Shown: piece after piece, positions 9,256 through 14,235 of the stretch
Position numbering within the stretch: the stretch's first letter is position 1
Layout of the letters: the number at the start of each line of letters is the position of its first letter
Assembly: GCA_937960715.1 (NCBI GenBank)
Contig: CALGOO010000240.1
Location: 1-14,235, forward strand
Reading direction: 5' to 3'
From: an uncultured Candidatus Competibacteraceae bacterium
GTDB taxonomy: Bacteria; Pseudomonadota; Gammaproteobacteria; Competibacterales; Competibacteraceae
DNA: 14,235 nucleotides
Translations under genes and position numbers: made by a program
The notes under the pieces: generated by a model
Told to the model about the DNA's origin: nothing
What the model saw: only the letters and a program-made list of their open reading frames with translations
Database searches by the model: none

Positions 9256-9275
9256 GGACGCGCCACGGCGTGTCC
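9256..9275 (+). other. Hairpin in the leader upstream of rlpA
   Basis: Bases 9256-9263 and 9268-9275 pair as an eight-base stem (seven Watson-Crick pairs and one G-U) closed by a four-base loop. No T-tract follows, and the next element is the rlpA ribosome binding site, so it is not a standard terminator. It may protect or expose the binding site. Confidence 0.5.
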
Positions 9276-9281
9276 TCGGTA

Positions 9282-9292
9282 GAGGGGAGGAG
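9282..9292 (+). promoter_or_regulatory. Strong ribosome binding site of rlpA
   Basis: GAGGGGAGGAG followed by five T residues precedes the ATG. It is the best Shine-Dalgarno in the window, in contrast to the weak or absent ones of the elongasome genes. It fixes the rlpA start and suggests that rlpA is translated independently of mltB. Confidence 0.8.
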
Positions 9293-9297
9293 TTTTT

Positions 9298-10446
9298 ATG
9301 GCCAAATCTTCTTGGAGCCATGCCATGGTTTGGGTTTCGTTGGCGGGCGCGCTGGCTGGCTGTAGCACCGTTCCCGACAGTCAGCGGCTAGCGAGCCCGC
9401 TCGCGGACGCCGAACCGCCCAGCCGCGAGCTCGTGCCCCAGGCCGAGCCGCCCAGCCGCGCCGGCAATGCCGATACCTATGTGGTGTTCGGCCGGCGCTA
9501 CCGGGTCAAGGAAACCAGCGCCGGCTATCGGGAACGGGGCATGGCCTCCTGGTACGGCTGGGAATTTCATGGCCGCAAGACCTCCAGTGGTCCGCCCTTC
9601 AACATGTTCGACCTGACCGCCGCTCACAAGAGTCTGCCGCTGCCCACCTATGTGCGAGTCACCAATCTGGACAATGGGCTCAGCACCGTGGTCAAGGTCA
9701 CCGATCGTGGACCTTTCGTCGGGACGCGGCTCATCGATTTATCCTACGCCGCCGCCGACCGGCTGGGGATGCTGGAGCAGGGCACCGCTCCGGTGGAGAT
9801 CGTCGCCCTGGAGCCCTATCAGTTTCTGCCGAAACTGGCGGCCTATCGGGCCGAACAGCGAGAACTGTTGGCTAGTCGCGCGGCGCGCGCCAAATCGAGG
9901 GTTGACGTCGCCGAGATCGAATTCGCCCGCGCCGCCCCGATTCGGCCTTCGGCGCGGGCGCCGGGCTTGCCGCCCGCGCGACTGGCGCGCGCGGACACGG
10001 AACCGCGGAACGCGCCGCCGGTGGCGGTGAAATCCGCGAACGTGAAATTAGCGCGCGCGGACGTGGAGCGTAACCCGACCCAGCCGGTTAGGACAGTGCC
10101 GAAACTGGCGCGGGAGCGGAACGCGCCGCCCGCCACGACGAAGGCGCCAGTGCGGTTGGCGCTGGCGGACACGGGGCAGAGCGCGCCGCCCGCGATGACG
10201 AAAGCGGCGGGCGTCAAGCCAGCCAGGGCCGAGGATCACCGCAAGCCGACGCAGGGGAACGTGCGCCCGTCGCCCATCGCGCCAGCGGCGAAGGGCAAGG
10301 AAACGACGGCCAAGCCCCCCGTTCCAGCCGCCAACGCCAACCGTCCGGGCAAGCCGGTTTCACCGCGCCAGGCCGGCGAGCCCAAGCCGATGACGGTTCG
10401 GTTGGCCAGCCTGAAGCCTAACCGGTCGCGCGGCGTCGTCGATTGA
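9298..10446 (+). CDS. rlpA: RlpA-type DPBB lipoprotein with a repetitive basic tail
   Basis: RlpA proteins are outer-membrane lipoproteins with a double-psi beta-barrel. In Pseudomonas aeruginosa RlpA is a lytic transglycosylase acting on stem-peptide-free glycan. The 382-residue product has a lipobox LAGC (Cys22), a short linker, and the DPBB domain at about residues 78-165 with GMASWYG, TAAHKSLPLPTYVRVTNLDNG, TDRGPF and IDLSYAAA. His110 and Asp136 match the catalytic-region His and Asp of the family, but the conserved Glu (TSNGE in relatives) is Pro99 here (TSSGPP). From about residue 195 the protein is low-complexity, rich in Ala, Pro, Arg and Lys, with five LARAD-like repeats. No SPOR domain, the usual septal-glycan-binding C terminus, is visible. 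The family call is firm, but activity is doubtful. Confidence 0.93.
   Translation: MAKSSWSHAMVWVSLAGALAGCSTVPDSQRLASPLADAEPPSRELVPQAEPPSRAGNADTYVVFGRRYRVKETSAGYRERGMASWYGWEFHGRKTSSGPPFNMFDLTAAHKSLPLPTYVRVTNLDNGLSTVVKVTDRGPFVGTRLIDLSYAAADRLGMLEQGTAPVEIVALEPYQFLPKLAAYRAEQRELLASRAARAKSRVDVAEIEFARAAPIRPSARAPGLPPARLARADTEPRNAPPVAVKSANVKLARADVERNPTQPVRTVPKLARERNAPPATTKAPVRLALADTGQSAPPAMTKAAGVKPARAEDHRKPTQGNVRPSPIAPAAKGKETTAKPPVPAANANRPGKPVSPRQAGEPKPMTVRLASLKPNRSRGVVD
9979..10233 (+). repeat. Degenerate repeats encoding the RlpA tail
   Basis: Five imperfect units begin with RLARAD (228), KLARAD (250), KLARER (269), RLALAD (286) and KPARAE (307), at spacings of 22, 19, 17 and 21 residues. DNA copies are visible: the 15-mer GCGGAACGCGCCGCC occurs at 10005-10019 and 10116-10130, with a partial copy near 10180. 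The pattern suggests expansion by duplication followed by drift. Confidence 0.7.
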
Positions 10447-10469
10447 GGCGAAACGACCGTCCGGCTCTA

Positions 10470-10487
10470 CCCCAGGCCGGCCTGGGG
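10470..10487. repeat. Perfect 18-bp palindrome between rlpA and dacA
   Basis: CCCCAGGCCGGCCTGGGG is fully self-complementary. It sits 24 nt after the rlpA stop and about 25 nt before the candidate dacA -35 box. With no T-tract immediately after, it is not a classical terminator. It could be an operator, a termination or processing hairpin, or a REP-like unit. Confidence 0.6.
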
Positions 10488-10512
10488 AAGGGAATTCCGT
10501 GGCCGGGCGGGT

Positions 10513-10542
10513 TTGTTTTCAGGCTGGATTTCTCGCTAGAAT
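10513..10542 (+). promoter_or_regulatory. Candidate sigma-70 promoter of dacA
   Basis: TTGTTT (10513-10518) and TAGAAT (10537-10542; five of six consensus bases) are 18 nt apart. Transcription would start about 35 nt upstream of the dacA ATG. This is the best promoter match after mreB on this strand and implies that dacA, with ybeD and perhaps lipB, can be expressed independently of the elongasome genes. Confidence 0.5.
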
Positions 10543-10583
10543 CCCCCGCCAACGAGCTTGCCACCACCAAAGACCGCCGCGAC

Positions 10584-11753
10584 ATGCCGTATCCAAACGT
10601 AGTCCGTACCCTATTGTTGCCGTTTCTTGCCTTCGCGCTGCTGACGCTGGGCTGGACCCCCGCCTGGGCCGAGTCCATCCCCCCGTTGTCACCGTTGCCA
10701 GTGCGCGGGTATATCCTGATGGATTATCAGAGTGGCAACGTGCTGGCGCAGGACAAGAGCGACGAGCGGATGGAACCGGCCAGCATCACCAAGCTGATGA
10801 CCGCCTATGTCGTTTATAAGGCGCTCAAATCGGGAAAAATTCACCTCGGCGATCAGGTCACCATCAGTGAGAAGGCGTGGCGCACGTCCGGTTCCAAGAT
10901 GTTCGTCAAGCTTGGCGCCCAGGTGTCGGTGGACGATCTGCTACGGGGCATGGTGGTGCAATCCGGCAACGATGCCACCGTGGCCCTGGCCGAGAAGGTG
11001 GCCGGCTCCGAGGAAACCTTCGCCAAGCTGATGAACCAGGAGGCGGAACGGTTGGGATTGAAGAACAGCCATTTCACCAACGCGCCGGGCATGCCCGATC
11101 CCAACCACTACATGTCCGCCCGCGACATCGCCATCCTGACCCGGGCGCTGATCCGCGACTTTCCCGATCAGTATCCCCGCTACGCCGAGCGCGGCTTCAA
11201 GTACAACAACATCGAGCAACAAAACCGAAACCGGTTGTTGCTGACCGATCCCTCGGTGGACGGCGTCAAGACCGGCCATACCGAATCGGCGGGTTACTGC
11301 CTGGTGTCCTCGGCCAAGCGCAACGATACCCGGCTGATTGGAGTGGTGCTGGGCGCCCAGAAGGAGAAGGATCGCTTTCAGGCCAGCAAGACCCTGCTCG
11401 ACTATGGCTTCAGCTTCTTTGAGAGCCGCAAGCTGCACGACGCCAACACGGCGGTCGTGACCACCCGAATCTGGAAAGGCCAGGACAACGAGCTGGCGCT
11501 GGGCGTGATCCAGCCGCTGTACGTCACCGTGCCCAAGGGCCAGGCTGCCCAGGTCAACACCACGACCACGGTGCAACCGACCATCATCGCGCCGATCCAG
11601 AAGGATCGGCCGTTGGGCGAGATCGTGGTCAAGCTGGGTGATCGGGAGGTCAGCAGGACGCCGCTGGTGGCGTTGAAGGACGTGCCGGAGAGCGGCTGGT
11701 TCGGGCGGATGATCGACGCGATCCTGCTGTTCTTCCATTCCCTGTTCAACTGA
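10584..11753 (+). CDS. dacA: D-alanyl-D-alanine carboxypeptidase PBP5
   Basis: This low-molecular-weight PBP removes the terminal D-Ala from pentapeptides and so limits crosslinking and helps keep shape. The product has 389 residues. It has a Sec signal peptide ending TPAWA with cleavage before Glu30, then the catalytic motifs SITK (Ser67, Lys70), SGN (127-129) and KTG (229-231). A PBP5 C-terminal beta domain follows, and the end SGWFGRMIDAILLFFHSLFN is an amphipathic helix that anchors the enzyme to the inner membrane. An open frame extends upstream to 10443, but that part is not signal-like and spans the promoter, so the ATG directly before the signal peptide is used. The ribosome binding site is weak. 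ybeD follows by 22 nt. Confidence 0.97.
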   Translation: MPYPNVVRTLLLPFLAFALLTLGWTPAWAESIPPLSPLPVRGYILMDYQSGNVLAQDKSDERMEPASITKLMTAYVVYKALKSGKIHLGDQVTISEKAWRTSGSKMFVKLGAQVSVDDLLRGMVVQSGNDATVALAEKVAGSEETFAKLMNQEAERLGLKNSHFTNAPGMPDPNHYMSARDIAILTRALIRDFPDQYPRYAERGFKYNNIEQQNRNRLLLTDPSVDGVKTGHTESAGYCLVSSAKRNDTRLIGVVLGAQKEKDRFQASKTLLDYGFSFFESRKLHDANTAVVTTRIWKGQDNELALGVIQPLYVTVPKGQAAQVNTTTTVQPTIIAPIQKDRPLGEIVVKLGDREVSRTPLVALKDVPESGWFGRMIDAILLFFHSLFN

Positions 11754-11775
11754 GCGGCGGTGGCGGGAAACCGGC

Positions 11776-12039
11776 ATGAACGACGAGTCGCCGCTGCGAT
11801 TCCCCTGCGATTTTCCCATCAAGGTCGTGGGCGTGGGTGGTCCCGGCTTTCAGGCGTTGGTGATGGAGTTGGTGCGTCGGCGCGCGCCCGATCTGGACGA
11901 GACCCGAGTGCGGACGCGGGACAGCCGGGCCGGCCGCTACCAGTCGGTGACGGTGATGGTGAATGCCCGCGCGCGCGCCCAGTTGGACGCCATCTACCAG
12001 GACCTCAGTGGGCATCCGCGAATCAAGCTGGTGCTGTGA
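11776..12039 (+). CDS. ybeD: YbeD/DUF493 family small protein
   Basis: This 87-residue protein belongs to the YbeD (DUF493) family, small ACT-like ferredoxin-fold proteins of undefined function usually found between dacA and lipB. Family features are FPCDFPIKVVGVGGPGF near the start, a central VRTRDSRAGRYQSVTVMV strand pair, and an end AIYQDLSGHPRIKLVL. GCGGG lies upstream of the ATG. It sits 22 nt after dacA and 8 nt before lipB, so the three are likely co-transcribed. A role as a regulator of lipoate synthesis or cell-wall genes has been guessed from its position. The sequence itself does not show one. Confidence 0.94.
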   Translation: MNDESPLRFPCDFPIKVVGVGGPGFQALVMELVRRRAPDLDETRVRTRDSRAGRYQSVTVMVNARARAQLDAIYQDLSGHPRIKLVL

Positions 12040-12047
12040 TTCCGGGC

Positions 12048-12833
12048 ATGACCACGCCCGCTTCACGCCTTGAACCCCTGCTGTTCCGTCGTCTGGGCCG
12101 CCGCGAATATGGCCCGGTGTTCGACGCGATGCGCGCGTTCACCGAGGCGCGCGCCGCGGAAACGCTGGACGAGCTGTGGGCGGTGGAGCATCCGCCGGTG
12201 TTCACTCAGGGCCTGGCGGGCAAGGCCGAACATCTGCTGGCGCCGGGCGATATTCCCGTCGTTCGGGTGGATCGCGGTGGGCAGGTCACCTATCACGGTC
12301 CAGGGCAGGCCATCGTGTACTGCTTGCTGGACGTGCGCCGGCTGGGATTGAGCGTGCGGGCGCTGGTGACAACGCTGGAGCGGGCGGTGATCGAACTGCT
12401 CGCCGCCCATGGCGTCGCCGCTCACGCCTGCCCCGACGCACCCGGTGTGTACGTCGGAGACGCCAAGGTGGCCTCGCTGGGGCTGCGCATTCGGCAGGGT
12501 CGCTCCTATCACGGTCTGAGTCTGAACGTGGATATGGACCTGAAGCCGTTCACCCGCATCAATCCCTGCGGTTATCCGGGCCTGCGGGTAACCCAGTTGC
12601 GCGACCTCGGCATCGGCCTCGGCCCGGACGCCGCCGGCGGAGAGTTACTGCTGAATCTGGGACGTCAACTCGGCTACACCCGTTTCGGCGATGCCGGGGG
12701 GCTACCTGTCTCGCTGACCCCGGCCCCTGACGCTGGGGTGAATTTCAGGGCGTCTTCCGCTGTCCAATCCGGCTATTCGCCACCGACCCGCCCAGGAACC
12801 GTTCATGCCCGATTTCCCCGTTTCCCGCGATAA
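12048..12833 (+). CDS. lipB: Octanoyl-ACP:protein octanoyltransferase LipB, with an extended C terminus
   Basis: LipB moves the octanoyl group from octanoyl-ACP to a lysine of lipoyl domains (2-oxoacid dehydrogenases, GcvH). The product shows HPPVFTQG, RGGQVTYHGPGQ, and the catalytic pair Lys140 (DAKVASLGLRI) and Cys174 (INPCGYPGL), with the 34-residue spacing of the E. coli enzyme. The conserved domain ends near residue 212, but the frame stays open to residue 261 and overlaps lipA by 29 nt. The extra 49 residues look like translated intergenic DNA. A six-G tract (12696-12701) lies at the junction, and skipping one G gives GGYLSR and a stop at 12715-12717, a normal family length. The ATG at 12048, 8 nt after ybeD, is chosen because the domain starts there. 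Confidence 0.94.
   Translation: MTTPASRLEPLLFRRLGRREYGPVFDAMRAFTEARAAETLDELWAVEHPPVFTQGLAGKAEHLLAPGDIPVVRVDRGGQVTYHGPGQAIVYCLLDVRRLGLSVRALVTTLERAVIELLAAHGVAAHACPDAPGVYVGDAKVASLGLRIRQGRSYHGLSLNVDMDLKPFTRINPCGYPGLRVTQLRDLGIGLGPDAAGGELLLNLGRQLGYTRFGDAGGLPVSLTPAPDAGVNFRASSAVQSGYSPPTRPGTVHARFPRFPR
12717..12739 (+). other. Hairpin at the end of the LipB domain
   Basis: ACCCCGGC and GCTGGGGT pair over eight bases with one G-T position and a seven-base loop. It starts at the alternative lipB stop that lies in the frame one G away, as expected of an intergenic structure. No T-tract follows. Confidence 0.4.
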
Positions 12834-13806
12834 TCCCGCCGCGCCGATGCCTGGAACCACTCCCCAGCGGGGCGAGAAGTTGCGCGGCGCGGACAAGGTT
12901 GCCCGCGTTCCGATCAAGATCGCGCCGACTGATCCCAAACAACGCTTGCGTAAACCATCCTGGATTCGCGCGTCGTTTCCCGGCACGCCCGAGGTGCTGC
13001 GGTTGAAGCAAATCCTGCGCGATAACCGTCTGCACACGGTTTGCGAGGAAGCCAGTTGCCCCAATCTCGGCGAGTGCTTTGGTCACGGCACCGCCACCTT
13101 CATGATCATGGGAGCCATCTGCACCCGGCGCTGTCCATTTTGCGACGTGGGCCATGGCCGACCCCATCCGCTCGATCCTGAGGAACCGGAAAACCTGGCC
13201 CGCACCGTGGCGGCGATGGGGTTGAACTACGTGGTGATTACGTCGGTGGACCGCGACGATCTGCGCGACGGCGGCGCGGCCCATTTCGCCGCCTGCGTTC
13301 GGGCGACGCGCGCCGCGCGGCCGGGCATCGTCATCGAAATCCTGACGCCCGATTTTCGCGGCCGGATGGATGCGGCGCTGGATATCCTGGAGCGGGAACC
13401 GCCGGACGTGTTCAATCACAATCTGGAGACCGTGCCGCGCCTGTACCGCCAAGCCCGGCCGGGGGCGGATTATCGATACTCGCTCATCTTGCTGAAGCGC
13501 TTCAAGGAGCGGCGCCCGCGCGTCCCAACCAAGTCGGGGCTGATGCTGGGGCTGGGGGAGACGACGGCGGAAATCGAGGCGGTCATGCGCGACCTGCGCG
13601 CCCACGAGGTGGAAATGTTGACGCTGGGTCAGTACTTGCAGCCCAGCGTCCATCATCTGCCGGTGGATCGCTACGCGCCGCCCGAGGAGTTCGAGGATCT
13701 GCGCGAGCGGGGAAAGGCCATGGGCTTTACCCATGTCGCCTCCGCGCCGCTGGTGCGTTCGTCCTATCACGCCGACGCGCAGGCCCGGGGCGCCGGAGTC
13801 GCGTGA
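12805..13806 (+). CDS. lipA: Lipoyl synthase LipA (radical SAM)
   Basis: LipA inserts two sulfur atoms into protein-bound octanoyl groups to make lipoyl cofactors. It uses S-adenosylmethionine and two [4Fe-4S] clusters. The 333-residue product has the auxiliary-cluster cysteines C80, C85 and C91 (VCEEASCPNLGEC), the radical SAM motif C106-C110-C113 (CTRRCPFC), and the C-terminal RSSYHAD with the cluster-ligand Ser at 319-320. It also has the family blocks TSVDRDDL, VFNHNLETV and TKSGLMLGLGE. The first 45 residues or so are poorly conserved and hydrophilic, as usual. AGGAA lies about five bases before the ATG. It overlaps the extended lipB frame by 29 nt and consumes the LipB product. Confidence 0.98.
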   Translation: MPDFPVSRDNPAAPMPGTTPQRGEKLRGADKVARVPIKIAPTDPKQRLRKPSWIRASFPGTPEVLRLKQILRDNRLHTVCEEASCPNLGECFGHGTATFMIMGAICTRRCPFCDVGHGRPHPLDPEEPENLARTVAAMGLNYVVITSVDRDDLRDGGAAHFAACVRATRAARPGIVIEILTPDFRGRMDAALDILEREPPDVFNHNLETVPRLYRQARPGADYRYSLILLKRFKERRPRVPTKSGLMLGLGETTAEIEAVMRDLRAHEVEMLTLGQYLQPSVHHLPVDRYAPPEEFEDLRERGKAMGFTHVASAPLVRSSYHADAQARGAGVA

Positions 13807-13867
13807 ACGCGAGCGGGGCCGATGGGGCGCGATGAGCTTTCCAAAGTTTTTTCCGCGCTCCCCACCC

Positions 13868-13895
13868 TTGAGGAAACTTGCGGGTTGCGTATCAT
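13868..13895 (+). promoter_or_regulatory. Candidate sigma-70 promoter of clpS
   Basis: TTGAGG (13868-13873) and TATCAT (13890-13895) are 16 nt apart and match the consensus at four and five of six positions. Transcription would begin near 13902, just before a strong hairpin, leaving a leader of about 80 nt. The match is by eye. Confidence 0.5.
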
Positions 13896-13903
13896 CTAAT
13901 GAA

Positions 13904-13929
13904 GCGACGCCGTCCGGTCGCGGCGTCGC
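13904..13929 (+). other. Nine-base-pair hairpin at the 5' end of the clpS leader
   Basis: GCGACGCCG and CGGCGTCGC are perfect inverted repeats around an eight-base loop. No T-tract follows on the plus strand, so it is a poor lipA terminator. If the promoter call is right, the stem is almost at the 5' end of the clpS mRNA and could slow decay. It also falls in the 174-nt lipA-clpS gap, which otherwise holds no gene I trust. Confidence 0.5.
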
Positions 13930-13980
13930 CAAACGCTCGATCCCTTCAACGGTTCTTTCCGCGGACGTTCTAGCAACGCC

Positions 13981-14235
13981 ATGAGCACGGAATACTCATC
14001 GTCATCCGATCAAGATCGCGGCCTCGTCGTCGAATCGGCCAAGCCCAAACTCAAGCAACCGCCGCTGTACAAGGTGGTCCTGCTGAACGACGACTACACG
14101 CCGATGGAATTCGTGGTGCGGATTCTGGAACACTTTTTCGGGATGGGCCGGGAACAGGCGACCCAGATCATGCTGCACGTCCACACCCGAGGCCGAGGCG
14201 TGTGTGGGGTCTATACTCATGATATTGCGGAAACC
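13981..14235 (+). CDS. clpS: ClpS, N-degron adaptor of the ClpAP protease, C-terminally cut
   Basis: ClpS captures proteins with destabilising N-terminal residues (Leu, Phe, Tyr, Trp) and delivers them to ClpA for degradation by ClpP. Eighty-five residues are present of about 106, and the window edge cuts the rest. A disordered Ser-rich N-terminal arm (residues 1-27) precedes the core with YKVVLLNDDYTPMEFVV. In it, Asn36, Asp37 and Asp38 match the residues that bind the N-terminal amine. His68 in MLHVHTRGRG matches the conserved pocket His. VCGVYTHDIAET follows. The start ATG gives the usual arm length, but its ribosome binding site is weak. clpA commonly follows clpS, and that could not be seen here. 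Confidence 0.96.
   Translation, partial: MSTEYSSSSDQDRGLVVESAKPKLKQPPLYKVVLLNDDYTPMEFVVRILEHFFGMGREQATQIMLHVHTRGRGVCGVYTHDIAET

Noticed and set aside
10443..10583. Upstream extension of the dacA frame
   Set aside because: It would place 47 hydrophilic residues before the signal peptide and run through the palindrome and promoter.
13822..13899. 25-codon ORF (MGRDELSKVFSALPTLEE...) after lipA
   Set aside because: It has a weak GAGCGGGG upstream, but it overlaps the candidate clpS promoter and has no recognisable family. Without conservation data it is not supported.
12745..13932. 395-codon minus-strand frame opposite lipA
   Set aside because: It covers the radical SAM gene, with Arg/His-rich composition and no initiation signal, so it is a shadow.

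Overview
This is a GC-rich window, with strong G/C bias at third codon positions, from the chromosome of a proteobacterium, most likely a non-enteric gammaproteobacterium. The order mreB-mreC-mreD-mrdA-rodA-mltB-rlpA-dacA-ybeD-lipB-lipA is the classical gammaproteobacterial rod-shape and lipoate neighbourhood. The extra gatCAB operon, absent from E. coli, points to lineages such as Chromatiales or Competibacter-like bacteria. That placement is inference from gene order and protein style only. Coding density is very high and there is no stretch over 300 bases without a gene.

Layout. Bases 1-2422, minus strand: gatC, gatA and the start of gatB, encoding the tRNA-dependent amidotransferase that finishes Gln-tRNA(Gln) and/or Asn-tRNA(Asn). 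A short GC-rich REP-like element lies between gatA and gatB. Bases 2423-2541: divergent intergenic region with a candidate mreB promoter. Bases 2542-8065, plus strand: mreB, mreC, mreD, mrdA (PBP2) and rodA, the elongasome that makes lateral-wall peptidoglycan, packed with overlaps or gaps under 20 nt. Bases 8062-11753: three envelope genes, mltB (lytic transglycosylase lipoprotein), rlpA (DPBB lipoprotein) and dacA (PBP5 D,D-carboxypeptidase). Bases 11776-13806: ybeD, lipB and lipA, where LipB transfers octanoyl groups from acyl carrier protein and LipA inserts sulfur to make lipoyl cofactors. Bases 13807-13980: intergenic region with a candidate clpS promoter and hairpin. Bases 13981 to the end: clpS, the N-degron adaptor of ClpAP, cut by the window edge.

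How the genes work together: MreB filaments with MreC and MreD organise the PBP2-RodA transpeptidase/glycosyltransferase pair. PBP5 trims pentapeptides and MltB (perhaps RlpA) cleaves glycan strands during remodelling.

I do not see an undescribed multigene system, mobile element, CRISPR array or defence locus. The most unusual points are in rlpA: the conserved catalytic-site Glu is replaced by Pro, a repetitive basic Ala/Pro/Arg/Lys-rich tail stands where a SPOR domain is usual, and the leader RNA could fold in two ways around a strong ribosome binding site. Other points are a lipB frame that runs into lipA through a G6 tract, and a 12-codon ORF joining rodA to mltB.
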